Shown here: in pieces, positions 29,228-38,830 of the stretch
Layout of the letters: every line of letters starts with the position of its first letter
Numbering within the stretch: the first letter of the stretch is position 1
DNA from: Alphaproteobacteria bacterium
GTDB lineage: Bacteria; Pseudomonadota; Alphaproteobacteria; Micropepsales; Micropepsaceae
Reading direction: 5' to 3'
NCBI GenBank assembly: GCA_025350465.1
Contig: JANXXU010000027.1
Coordinates: 62,001 to 126,000, forward strand
DNA: 64,000 bases
The notes under the pieces: model-generated
What the model was told of the DNA's origin: nothing
Databases searched by the model: none
The model's input: only the letters and a program-made list of their open reading frames with translations
Made by a program: the position numbers and the translations under genes

Positions 29228-29980
29228 TTACGCGTTCAAAATGGTGCGACGCAGCAGCCAAAAATACAGCGCATAGGGGAGCACCCGCGCAAACTTGAGA
29301 ATCGCTACGAAGCGCAGGGGATACGCGATCTCGAAGCGTTTCCGGACAAGCCCTTGAATCGTCAAGCGGGCCGCCAGCGGCGCCGTCATCAAAAAGGGCA
29401 TGGGAAAATCATTCTGCGCTGTCAGCGGCGTCTCGACGAAGCCTGGATTGATGACGCTCACCGTCACGCCGTTCAGATCAAGTTCAGGTTTCAAGCATTC
29501 GGCCAAGTTGATCAACGCCGCCTTGGAGGGGCCGTAGGCAGCCGCTTTTGGCAACCCGCGATAGCCGGCAACTGAACCAATCCATGCGATGTGCCCGCCC
29601 TTGCGCTTTAGCATGCGGGGCAGAATCGCGGCGAGGCAATTGACGACGCCGAAATAGTTCGCCGCCATTGTGTGTTTGAAGATTGTCGGATCGAACCTGT
29701 CGGCTGCGACAGGGGTATAGGTTCCGGCTCCCATTATCGCCAGGTCAATGGGCCCCAAGTCGCGCTCAATCTGCTCAACAGTTGCAGAAACAGCGGACTG
29801 GTCGGTGACATCTAAAGGATAGGTCCGAACGCCAGGCTCAAGTTTGTTGAGCTTTTCAACCGAGCGCGCAGAGGCTGCGACGGCGACGCCTAGCGCCGTA
29901 AGCTGAAGCGCAATCTCGCGCCCTATGCCCGTTGAGGCGCCGGTGATCCACACAACCTTCCAAGGAGGATTCTGAGTCAA
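29228..29980 (-). CDS. Short-chain dehydrogenase of the ECF sigma operon
   Basis: SDR of 250 residues, third gene of the rpoE-chrR operon. The cofactor loop is ITGASTGIGREIA, the active-site serine is in AWIGSVAGYRG and Y-x3-K in AAAYGPSKAAL. The C-terminal 40 residues are hydrophobic (FARVLPYALYFWLLRR) and may hold the enzyme at the membrane. The best start is a TTG at 29980 that overlaps the chrR stop (TTGA). An SDR is frequently found with ChrR-controlled lipid-modification genes, so a lipid substrate is likely but not shown. Confidence 0.85.
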   Translation of the reverse strand: MTQNPPWKVVWITGASTGIGREIALQLTALGVAVAASARSVEKLNKLEPGVRTYPLDVTDQSAVSATVEQIERDLGPIDLAIMGAGTYTPVAADRFDPTIFKHTMAANYFGVVNCLAAILPRMLKRKGGHIAWIGSVAGYRGLPKAAAYGPSKAALINLAECLKPELDLNGVTVSVINPGFVETPLTAQNDFPMPFLMTAPLAARLTIQGLVRKRFEIAYPLRFVAILKFARVLPYALYFWLLRRTILNA

Positions 29981-30630
29981 ATGCCGATGAACGGTTGGAT
30001 GAGACGGACGGACCAAGACTTAAATCGCGTCGGCGCTTCCGTCGCGACGAGACAAATGCACGGCCCGCTGTGCTCGACGATGGGCTGATGTTCAATATCA
30101 ACGTCGAGATCGGCCACGTCGCCCTGAGCAAAACGCCCCAGGCGATCATTGTAAGCCCCCGACAGGACGAGCGTGATCTCCTCGCCGCCATGTCCATGTT
30201 CGGGCATAGAGGTTCCCGCTGCGACCCGCACGAGAAACAGCTTGCCGCGCGACATCGCCGGCATTGGAAGATCGAACATGGCCCAACCCGGCGCTTTGGT
30301 CCTCCATTTCAGATCTGCCAGTCGTCGACCATTCAACAGATTGGCAAGGGGCGCAGGGACTTCGCTGGCAATTGGCTCTCTCTTTGGAAAGCGGTGCAGA
30401 GTTGCCCGGTCGAGCTGGTCAAGCGTGCGCCCGCGGCAGTCGTCCGATACTGACGTACCGGCGAGCTCGGCGAATAATGCGCCTCCCACTTCCTCCGCAT
30501 CGTGCGTCGCAGCGCGGCAGACCGGGCACCAGGCGATATGGGCCGAGGCCACAACGCTCAACGCTCCATCGAGCGTACCTGCGACAAAGGCCAAAATGGT
30601 GGCGGAATCCAAATGGTGATGCATGTTCAA
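29977..30630 (-). CDS. chrR: ChrR-type zinc anti-sigma factor
   Basis: Anti-sigma factor of 217 residues that in Rhodobacter sphaeroides holds RpoE inactive until singlet oxygen or organic hydroperoxide is present. The N-terminal ZAS domain has His6, His31, Cys35 and Cys38 (AHIAWCPVC), the same positions as the zinc ligands of the studied protein. A C-terminal cupin domain has the metal-binding EHGHGGEEITLVLSGAY. It overlaps the sigma gene by 4 bp upstream and the SDR gene by 4 bp downstream. Confidence 0.93.
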   Translation of the reverse strand: MNMHHHLDSATILAFVAGTLDGALSVVASAHIAWCPVCRAATHDAEEVGGALFAELAGTSVSDDCRGRTLDQLDRATLHRFPKREPIASEVPAPLANLLNGRRLADLKWRTKAPGWAMFDLPMPAMSRGKLFLVRVAAGTSMPEHGHGGEEITLVLSGAYNDRLGRFAQGDVADLDVDIEHQPIVEHSGPCICLVATEAPTRFKSWSVRLIQPFIGI

Positions 30631-31229
30631 TTGAGTATCTCCAGCGCCCTCCGCAGGTGCCCGTAAGCCAGCCGCATTCTCGACTTTACGGTACCAAGCG
30701 GCAAATTGAGTCGCAGCGCAATTTTGTTGTGCGCCAGGTCATCGACGAAAGAGAGCATCAGCGTTTCCTTCTGCTCTGGCGGAATCTCCGCCAGCGCTTG
30801 CGCCACAAGCCCGGCTTCTTGCTTGCGCGTCACGATCTCATCGCTTCCCGGTTCGCCGGATGGCGCGTCGTAGTCGCCAAGGGCCACAAGCGGCATCAGC
30901 GAGGCACGTCTGTGCCGGTCGATCCACAAATTGCGTGCGATCGTGAAGACCCAAGCCGAGACCGAGCCCCTTGCCGGATCGTAGAGACCTGCCTTGGTCC
31001 ACACGAGGATCATGGTCTCCTGCACCAAATCTTCGGCTTGTTCCGGAGATGCGCCCTTGCGCATCATGAAGTTCTTAAGTCGTGGGGCAAACGCATCGAA
31101 CAACTCGCCGAACGCTCGTCGGTCGAGATCCTGCGCAACGCTTTTCAGCAGGCGCCTTGCAATGTGCTCATCTTCCTGCCGGGCGACTGGGTTATCTGCT
31201 TTCGGCATGACCGATGCCACGGCGCGCAC
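30627..31229 (-). CDS. rpoE: ECF sigma factor, RpoE/ECF11-like
   Basis: Extracytoplasmic-function sigma factor of 200 residues. Region 2 has FDAFAPRLKNFMMRKGAS and EDLVQETMILVWTKAGLYDP. Region 4 contains EIPPEQKETLMLSFVDDLAH and the helix-turn-helix ending LPLGTVKSRMRLAYGHLR. The GTG at 31229 has a GAGGAA site at good distance; an ATG at 31208 is the alternative. Pairing with a ChrR-type partner places it with the singlet-oxygen response sigma factors (ECF11). A candidate own-type promoter lies upstream, consistent with autoregulation. Confidence 0.92.
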   Translation of the reverse strand: MRAVASVMPKADNPVARQEDEHIARRLLKSVAQDLDRRAFGELFDAFAPRLKNFMMRKGASPEQAEDLVQETMILVWTKAGLYDPARGSVSAWVFTIARNLWIDRHRRASLMPLVALGDYDAPSGEPGSDEIVTRKQEAGLVAQALAEIPPEQKETLMLSFVDDLAHNKIALRLNLPLGTVKSRMRLAYGHLRRALEILN

Positions 31230-31253
31230 AGTTTGTTCCTCTCATCAACATTT

Positions 31254-31283
31254 ATCCTACGGAACCGGGCCTGAGTTGGATCA
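31254..31283 (-). promoter_or_regulatory. Predicted ECF-sigma promoter of rpoE-chrR-SDR
   Basis: On the minus strand TGATCC (31283-31278) is followed after 18 bp by TAGGAT (31259-31254), preceded by CG. TGATCC is the -35 reported for RpoE/ECF11 targets. The predicted start lies some 15-20 bp before the ribosome site of rpoE. Confidence 0.6.
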
Positions 31284-31322
31284 CCGACGGTGCCGAGCCC
31301 GGTTAAGCATTTTTTTCTCGAT

Positions 31323-31352
31323 TGATCCAACGGCCATAAGGGTGCGTAGCAA
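31323..31352 (+). promoter_or_regulatory. Predicted ECF-sigma promoter of the lipid-modification operon
   Basis: TGATCC (31323-31328) and TAGCAA (31347-31352) stand 18 bp apart, the same spacing and the same CGTAG context as the divergent promoter 40 bp away. The leader before the TTG start at 31379 would be about 20 nt. Recognition by the adjacent sigma factor is inferred. Confidence 0.6.
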
Positions 31353-31378
31353 GGCCAACCCAATGAGGTCGCAAACCC

Positions 31379-32725
31379 TTGTCACACCTTAACATTGCTG
31401 TGGTCGGTTCCGGAATTTCCGGATTATCCGCAGCATGGCTGCTGTCGCAACGGCATAACGTCACACTGTTGGAGGCAGATGACCGTATCGGTGGACACAC
31501 GCACACGGTCGACGTCTGCGTCGATGGTGCCGCAATGGCCGTCGACACCGGCTTCATCGTCTATAACCGCGCCACCTATCCAAACCTGAGCGCGCTGTTC
31601 GACTATTTGAATGTGCCCACGGCTCCCTCCCACATGGGCTTTGCCGTGTCGCTCGCGGGCGGTCGCACCGAGTATTCGGGCAACAGCGCCCTTGGGATGC
31701 TGGGGACCTGGACAAATTTCGTCGACCCAGGTCACTGGCGCATGCTGCGCGACATCGCTCGCTTCTTCCGCACGGCGGCGAAGCACGCCGAGGCGCTAGG
31801 CGACCAGGTAACGCTTGGGCAATTCATCGCCGCTCAGGGTTATTCGCAGGATTTCCTCGACCGTCACCTCTTACCGTGCGTCGGCGCCATCTGGTCGTCG
31901 CCGCCCCGCCAGATGTTGGATTATCCAGCGAGCGCCTTCCTGAGATTCTTCGATAATCACGGCCTGTTGAAGTTCATCAACCGACCGCAATGGCGAACGG
32001 TTATCGGCGGCTCGCGCAAATACGTGCAGCAACTTTTCGCCGACGCGCCCATGCGCGCCTTGACCAATTGTCGCGTAACCTCGATCAAACGCTCACGAGA
32101 TAGCGTTACGCTGCATGCTCAGAACGGTTTTCACCAGACGTTCGATCAAGTCGTTGTTGCCGCCCACGCCGACCAAGCGCTCGCTATGCTAGACGAGCCC
32201 AGTCTGGACGAGCGCCGCTACCTCCAGGCGTTCCGTTACACACGCAATCGCGCCGTGCTTCACCGTGACGAGACATTCATGCCGCGCAACCGCTGGCTTT
32301 GGTCGAGTTGGAATTATCTATCAGACTCGGGCGCCGACACCGCCGCCTCAACGATCACCTATTGGATGAACGCGCTTCAACCTCTTCCCACGAAGACAAA
32401 TTATTTCGTCACCCTCAACCCGCATCGCGAGCCGGCGGACGGCACGATTGACCGCGATTTGTCTTACGATCACCCGATCTTCTCGCCCGAGACCGGGCGC
32501 GTGCAACGTGAGCTTTGGTCGCTGCAAGGTCGTCGACGGACTTGGTTTTGCGGTGCCCATTTCGGTGCAGGATTTCACGAAGACGGCTTACAAGCGGGTC
32601 TGGCGGTCGCCGAACAGCTGGGCTCCGTCAAGCGGCCGTGGACCCTCACCGCTCCATCGAACCGCATTCACGTGGCGTCGAGACCGTCTTTGTCTAGGCC
32701 TGTATTGGTCGAGGCCGCGGAATGA
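31379..32725 (+). CDS. FAD-dependent amine-oxidase-family oxidoreductase
   Basis: Flavoprotein of 448 residues, first gene of the lipid operon. The FAD loop VVGSGISGLSAAWLL lies at the very N-terminus, followed by EADDRIGGHTHTVDV. C-terminal WFCGAHFGAGFHEDGLQAG closes the FAD site. The start is a TTG at 31379 with GAGG upstream; the nearby ATG (31363) is in another frame. Homologues accompany ChrR-type sigma systems and cyclopropane-fatty-acid genes and are thought to act on fatty acyl chains; the reaction is not settled from sequence. Confidence 0.88.
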   Translation: MSHLNIAVVGSGISGLSAAWLLSQRHNVTLLEADDRIGGHTHTVDVCVDGAAMAVDTGFIVYNRATYPNLSALFDYLNVPTAPSHMGFAVSLAGGRTEYSGNSALGMLGTWTNFVDPGHWRMLRDIARFFRTAAKHAEALGDQVTLGQFIAAQGYSQDFLDRHLLPCVGAIWSSPPRQMLDYPASAFLRFFDNHGLLKFINRPQWRTVIGGSRKYVQQLFADAPMRALTNCRVTSIKRSRDSVTLHAQNGFHQTFDQVVVAAHADQALAMLDEPSLDERRYLQAFRYTRNRAVLHRDETFMPRNRWLWSSWNYLSDSGADTAASTITYWMNALQPLPTKTNYFVTLNPHREPADGTIDRDLSYDHPIFSPETGRVQRELWSLQGRRRTWFCGAHFGAGFHEDGLQAGLAVAEQLGSVKRPWTLTAPSNRIHVASRPSLSRPVLVEAAE

Positions 32726-33501
32726 AGGGGCCTCTATCATGCCTCTATCACGGAGAGGTCGGTCACCGGCGCCTAGCGCCGGTGCAGCATGAATTGCGCT
32801 ACAGTGTCTACAATCTCTTTGCCAACATCGATGAACTGCCGCAGCTCGACCGGCGCTTGCGCCTATTCAGTTACAACCGCTTTAATTTCTTCTCCATCGC
32901 CGATCGCGATCACGGACCGGGCGACGGCACCGCGATCCGCGACCATATTTGGTCGCTCGTTAGGGCGACCGAGGCGGGCGCCGACGCTTCTCGCGTGTTC
33001 ATGCTCTGCTATCCCCGCGTGCTGGGCTACGTTTTCAATCCGCTGACGGTCTATTACGCTTTCGATCGCCAGGGCAGGCTTCGTTTGATGATCTACGAGG
33101 TCAACAACACGTTCGGCGAGCGCCACTCCTATGTGATTCCGACCGACGACAGCTCGCATCAGTCTTGCATCAAGAAATTGTATGTGTCGCCGTTCAACAA
33201 GGTGGAAGGCCACTACGACTTCAACATTCGGATACCCGATGACGAGCTCGCACTCGGCATAGCGTTGACCACACCCGATGGGCCGCGCATAAGCGCCTGG
33301 TTTTCCGGATCGCGGATTGCGCTGACCGATCGCGCTTTGCTTCACTCTTTTCTGGGTCTGCCGCTGCTGCCACTCAAAATTATCGGCGGCATACATTGGG
33401 AAGCAGCAAAGCTATGGCTCAAAGGCATGCGTCCGGTGACGCGGCCTGTGCCGCCCACACCAAGCACCTCGTTTGCCAAAACGGCTAAAGGCGTCAAATG
33501 A
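32722..33501 (+). CDS. DUF1365 protein
   Basis: 259-residue protein of the DUF1365 family, which nearly always lies between an FAD oxidoreductase like the one upstream and a cyclopropane-fatty-acid synthase. Conserved parts are SCLYHGEVGHRRLAPVQHEL, RVFMLCYPRVLGYVFNPLTV, EVNNTFGERHSYVIP and YVSPFNKVEGHYDFNI. No signal peptide or TM helix is evident. Start and stop overlap both neighbours by 4 bp. The function is unknown, but the fixed context implies a shared role in fatty acyl modification. Confidence 0.92.
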   Translation: MKGPLSCLYHGEVGHRRLAPVQHELRYSVYNLFANIDELPQLDRRLRLFSYNRFNFFSIADRDHGPGDGTAIRDHIWSLVRATEAGADASRVFMLCYPRVLGYVFNPLTVYYAFDRQGRLRLMIYEVNNTFGERHSYVIPTDDSSHQSCIKKLYVSPFNKVEGHYDFNIRIPDDELALGIALTTPDGPRISAWFSGSRIALTDRALLHSFLGLPLLPLKIIGGIHWEAAKLWLKGMRPVTRPVPPTPSTSFAKTAKGVK

Positions 33502-34706
33502 GTGCGACAATCATCGCAAGTCGATATGGCGCGGTCGACCGCCTAATCCTCGCCATCGCGCGTCGCGCAATAGGCGACGGTTTTGCCGGTCATCTCATAC
33601 TCGTCCTGCCATCCGGCCGCGCGATCAAACTTGGCCGTGCCTTGCAGGAACCTGCCGCCGAAATTCACCTCAGATCCTACCAGGCCGTCTGGGCATCTAT
33701 CCGTCGCGCTTCATTAGGTCTGTGCGAATCCTACGTCGAGGGCCATTGGGACAGCCCCGACCCCACTCGGGTATTTGCCTTCCTCCTGGCCAACAGCACG
33801 AAGCTCGACCGCGCAGCCCCGTTCGCCTCGCTCGGAAACTTGCTCGACCGGCTTTGGCATTTCCGGCGAAGCAACAGCCGCAGCGGTTCCAAGCGCAACA
33901 TCGAAGCACACTACGATCTCGGTAACCAATTCTACAAGCTCTGGCTCGATGACACGATGACATACTCGGCGGCCTGGTTCGGCGGCGGAGCGCCGAGCCT
34001 TGAAGCAGCTCAGAACGCGAAATATCAACTAGTGCTCAATTCACTCGGCATAGCCCGCGGCCATAGTCTCCTAGAAATAGGATGCGGTTGGGGTGGTCTG
34101 GCGGACGCAGCAGCCGATATTGGCGTCGAGGTCACCGGCATAACCCTGTCCGAGGAACAGTTGGCGTTTGCGAGGAAGCGCTTGGGCAGTAGGGCCGATC
34201 TTCGTCTGCAGGACTATCGCGACGTGCAGGGCGAATTCGACCGCATCGCCTCCATCGAAATGATCGAAGCGGTGGGCGAGGCGTATTGGCCGAGTTACTT
34301 CCGCACGCTCTCCGATCGGCTCAAACCGGGCGGCATCGCCGCGATCCAAGCCATCACGATCGATCCAGGCTTATTTCAGCTCTATCGCCGCAGCGTCGAC
34401 TTCATTCAGCGCCACATCTTTCCAGGTGGCATGTTACCAACAACGGATATTCTTAAGCGCCAGGCCGAAGCAGTTGGGCTCATCTATGAGCCAGTGCTGA
34501 GTTTCGGAAAGGACTACGAGCGGACCCTTCTGATCTGGCGCGAACGTTTCGAAGCAGCTTGGCCAAAGATTGCGGCACTTGGATTCGACGAGCGCTTCCG
34601 CCGCAAGTGGCTACTTTATCTGATCTACTGCGAAGAAGGGTTTCGCGCCCGCACTATCGATGTCGGATTGTACCGGCTGACGAAGCCTTGTCGAATGGCC
34701 GGATAG
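33498..34706 (+). CDS. Cyclopropane-fatty-acid-type SAM methyltransferase
   Basis: SAM-dependent enzyme of 402 residues that methylates unsaturated acyl chains of membrane phospholipids. YDLGNQFYKLWLDDTMTYSA is the family signature, LLEIGCGWGGLA near residues 190-200 binds SAM, and SIEMIEAVGEAYWPSYF contains the conserved active-site segment. In ChrR-regulated operons such enzymes make cyclopropane or furan-type acyl chains that respond to singlet oxygen; which one is made here cannot be told. It ends the operon and converges with tspO. Confidence 0.92.
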   Translation: MSATIIASRYGAVDRLILAIARRAIGDGFAGHLILVLPSGRAIKLGRALQEPAAEIHLRSYQAVWASIRRASLGLCESYVEGHWDSPDPTRVFAFLLANSTKLDRAAPFASLGNLLDRLWHFRRSNSRSGSKRNIEAHYDLGNQFYKLWLDDTMTYSAAWFGGGAPSLEAAQNAKYQLVLNSLGIARGHSLLEIGCGWGGLADAAADIGVEVTGITLSEEQLAFARKRLGSRADLRLQDYRDVQGEFDRIASIEMIEAVGEAYWPSYFRTLSDRLKPGGIAAIQAITIDPGLFQLYRRSVDFIQRHIFPGGMLPTTDILKRQAEAVGLIYEPVLSFGKDYERTLLIWRERFEAAWPKIAALGFDERFRRKWLLYLIYCEEGFRARTIDVGLYRLTKPCRMAG

Positions 34707-34746
34707 CTATAAACAATTCAAGCGAAATACAGGGATCGCTTCATCG

Positions 34747-35226
34747 TCACTTCGCTGTGGATGGATTGAGACGCCAGATGGCGAAATTGAGCGCCGCCGC
34801 AAATGTGACCCATGCGAGGTAAGGCAAGAGTAGCGACGCTGCCACGGCGTTAATGGGATAGAAGAGCAGCATCGTTGCGACGATTGATAGCCAAACTAGC
34901 ACGATGTTCAGGAAAGCGAGATTTGGACGGTGCAGGCCGAAGAAAATGGGCGTCCAGGCTGCGTTCAGGACAAGCTGCAGTCCATATACCGCGAGCGGCA
35001 GCGTGGCACCGGCGAAGCCGGCCTCCCGCCAAACCAGCCAACCGGAAACCGCAATCATGACGTACAGAATCGTCCAAACAGGCGCGAAGAGCCGGTTCGG
35101 CGGTCGCCAAGATGGTTTGGCTAGTCGCTCGTACCAATCACCGGGTCGAAAAAATGTCCCGGCGAGGGCCGCTAAAAAACAAGCGACGATGAACCCAAGA
35201 AGTGCAACTAGCGAGGAAGCGTCCAT
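34747..35226 (-). CDS. tspO: TspO/MBR-family membrane protein
   Basis: Five-helix membrane protein of 159 residues, homologous to bacterial TspO, which binds tetrapyrroles and affects oxygen- and light-regulated genes in Rhodobacter. Typical segments are LAKPSWRPPNRLFAPVWTIL, NAAWTPIFFGLHRPN and LLLPYLAWVTFAAALNFAIW. It converges on the fatty-acid synthase gene with a 40-bp gap, so it is a separate unit. The neighbourhood of a singlet-oxygen-type regulator suggests handling of photoreactive porphyrins; this is inference. Confidence 0.93.
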   Translation of the reverse strand: MDASSLVALLGFIVACFLAALAGTFFRPGDWYERLAKPSWRPPNRLFAPVWTILYVMIAVSGWLVWREAGFAGATLPLAVYGLQLVLNAAWTPIFFGLHRPNLAFLNIVLVWLSIVATMLLFYPINAVAASLLLPYLAWVTFAAALNFAIWRLNPSTAK

Positions 35227-35310
35227 GGTTCTCCCATATCACGAACCGACCGATACCCTGATAACGGAAACCAACATCCGGTCAGCCCTGAAACAACTGC
35301 TCCTATCTTA

Positions 35311-35829
35311 GTGAAGAAGCCCACGCGAAAGTCGATTGTCATTGTCAACGACCGGATGGAGCAGAATTGTCGGTACAGACTTATAGCCCCGATTGGCCGC
35401 GGATTTGATCCGGCATTCAAGCCGGAGCTAACACCGAAACAAATGCTTTCTCTCGGCGTCTTTGGCGGTAAGTACATGAACGACTGTCGGCGCGAATTTC
35501 CGACGAGTTGGTTCCAAAACGCGAAGCTTTCACACGACGGACGCGATTGCAGGCTGAATTATTTTGGCGTCGATGCGAGCCAGCCACTCTCGGTATGGAG
35601 GAAAAAGGGATGGATCCATCCCCAGGACCCACGCGGATGGTTCCAGTGGTACTGCCGCTACTATATGGGCCGGCGCACCGAGGACGATGCGCGCCAGATC
35701 AAACGCTGGAAGGCGATGCGACGCCATATTGCGCAGGTGAAGAAGAATTGTGAGCCCGGCGATACGCGCTGTCGCCCGCGCCAGCGGCAGGCCTTGCTAC
35801 ATTGGGCTTACGACAGCCGGAAGCTCTGA
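35311..35829 (+). CDS. Conserved hypothetical protein
   Basis: 172-residue soluble protein from a GTG start, function unknown. It has no signal peptide or TM helix. The central part is rich in aromatic and basic residues (SVWRKKGWIHPQDPRGWFQW, then YCRYYMGRRTEDDARQIKRW), and the end is strongly basic (HIAQVKKNCEPGDTRCRPRQ). Tryptophan/basic proteins of this look occur in many bacteria and plants. The four cysteines are too scattered to suggest a zinc site. It stands alone between tspO and the helicase gene. Confidence 0.8.
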   Translation: MKKPTRKSIVIVNDRMEQNCRYRLIAPIGRGFDPAFKPELTPKQMLSLGVFGGKYMNDCRREFPTSWFQNAKLSHDGRDCRLNYFGVDASQPLSVWRKKGWIHPQDPRGWFQWYCRYYMGRRTEDDARQIKRWKAMRRHIAQVKKNCEPGDTRCRPRQRQALLHWAYDSRKL

Positions 35830-36080
35830 ACGCGGCCGTCTTCAGGATTTGTTTCTTTCCTTTGGCTAACCTGGCGACGGCTCCTTCAGATCGGATTGCG
35901 ACGCGCGCGACATTGCAAGTGTCGCATTTCGGCGATCTCCGGCCATATGGCGCCACCGCGGCGAATGTCCGACATCCGGAGTGATCCGGACGTTCGCACC
36001 GCAGACTACGAATTCGCGAATTTGGCCCAAATGCCAAACCAGACATCATCAAGTGCTAGACTTGGTTCCCGAGGAAAGGG

Positions 36081-36096
36081 CGGGCGAGACCGCCCG
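36081..36096 (-). terminator. Candidate terminator hairpin after the helicase gene
   Basis: The stem CGGGCG/CGCCCG with a 4-nt loop lies 15 bp beyond the helicase stop. On the minus strand it is followed by CCTTTCCTC, only a weak T tract, so the call is tentative. Confidence 0.4.
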
Positions 36097-36110
36097 CGCG
36101 CTCGTCGGAC

Positions 36111-37712
<1,602 letters not shown>

Positions 37713-38022
37713 ACGATAACAACAACTCCGGCGAGAGGTTTTTCTGTTCCCAAGGCCGGAATGCCCCTCGCAGGCAGACCAACCACGTACGGTCAGCAGT
37801 GGCTCCGCGCCGGTCGACTCAAATTAGGTCGTGCCGCGCGATCAGCAATATTGCAACGCAACATAGAGTTTAGTCGCCATTTGTCAACTCAAGGTGAAGA
37901 TGAACGCCGTGAATCCGTCACGCTGCGGCGGTTTGCGTCGCTGCTATTGCAGCGGCGCCTCGGGCGCCTGATCTACGTACGCCTAGAGAGAGGAGAGCGC
38001 TCGAATTCTCCGCGTACGGCAA

Positions 38023-38053
38023 TTTTGTCGATTTTGGCGATTTTGTCGCTAGG
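38023..38053 (+). repeat. 31-bp dispersed repeat, copy 1
   Basis: The unit begins TTTTGTCGATTTTGG and ends ATTTTGTCGCTAGG. It contains two internal TTTTGTCG words. It differs from copy 2 at 3 of 31 positions and from the reverse complement of copy 3 at 1 of 31. Confidence 0.75.
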
Positions 38054-38096
38054 TCGCGGCAGTCGTGGTCGCGGCCCTGGATGTGGGCAGCGGGGG

Positions 38097-38127
38097 TTTT
38101 GTCGATTTTGGCAATTTTGTCACAAGG
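38097..38127 (+). repeat. 31-bp dispersed repeat, copy 2
   Basis: Direct copy of the unit, 43 bp downstream of copy 1, ending TTTTGTCACAAGG. It carries three differences from copy 1, so it is an older or less constrained copy. Confidence 0.75.
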
Positions 38128-38201
38128 ATCTGAGTGTGCATTAATCCGTTCGAACGCGCGCGTTTCCGACACGCTTCGTTATACGCGAACACAGCGTTTA
38201 A

Positions 38202-38429
38202 CCCCCGCTCCGGAAATCGGCATTCGAGATATTCAGCTACGACTACACGATAGAGAGCCCTCCGGATGTCAGCGCGTTCGTAAAATGCCTCATGACCGAA
38301 GAAGGAGATTTCTATCTGTCGCTTGATCCGTACGACGAGCGAGAAGCGTTTGTTTCGGACAAGGACAACGAGTTTTTCAGATCAAAGCTGGTGAAGCTTA
38401 CAACCGGCGGTGCGCCTGCGAGCGCGTAA
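38202..38429 (+). pseudogene. 5'-truncated coding fragment
   Basis: An open frame of 75 codons follows a stop at 38199-38201 and ends in TAA at 38427-38429. It reads naturally as protein (SYDYTIESPPDVSAFVKCLM, then EEGDFYLSLDPYDEREAFVS) but has no usable start until an internal ATG at 38292, which would leave only 45 residues. The coding look continues upstream of that ATG, so a gene that has lost its 5' end is the better reading. The parent family is not recognised. Confidence 0.5.
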
Positions 38430-38570
38430 CCAAGCTTACCCGTTGCGCATCAATCTTCGCGCGTTCGTCTCATCTTCCCTACCCACACGGGGGAGGGAGA
38501 CGCGCCCGATGGCGTGCGTGGGAGGTGCACCGGCCCGCTCAGGAGGCGAGTTTGGTATCGGCAAAGAAAA

Positions 38571-38634
38571 TTGAACCACTAAGCACACGAAGGACACGAA
38601 GCCGCTCTGACTCTTCGTGGCCTTCGTGGTTCAA
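38571..38634. repeat. Imperfect palindromic repeat with GAAGGACACGAAG words
   Basis: The left arm TTGAACCAC..GAAGGACACGAAG and the right arm CTTCGTGGCCTTCGTGGTTCAA pair with a 9-nt interruption. Palindromes built on ACCACGAAGGACACGAAG occur as dispersed elements in many bacterial genomes. It is a mobile-type small repeat or strong hairpin, not a gene. Confidence 0.65.
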
Positions 38635-38830
38635 ATTGTTGTTGGCAGCGCGCTGCCCCCCCACCCGATCCTTCTCGCCCTTGCGGGCTCGAACGATCGA
38701 CCGCCCCACAGCGGGGGCGGTAGCAAGTGCTGTACGATCTGGACGCATGGCCGACAGTTCTATCCGTGGATACGGCTGACAGTTTTGGCCTTTGCGTCCT
38801 CATCAGTGTCCTTGATCTCTTCCGCCGGAC

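Noticed and set aside
38023-38127. Two closely spaced repeats taken as a CRISPR start
   Set aside because: Only two direct copies exist, they differ at three positions, the unit is not a typical CRISPR repeat and no cas gene is near.
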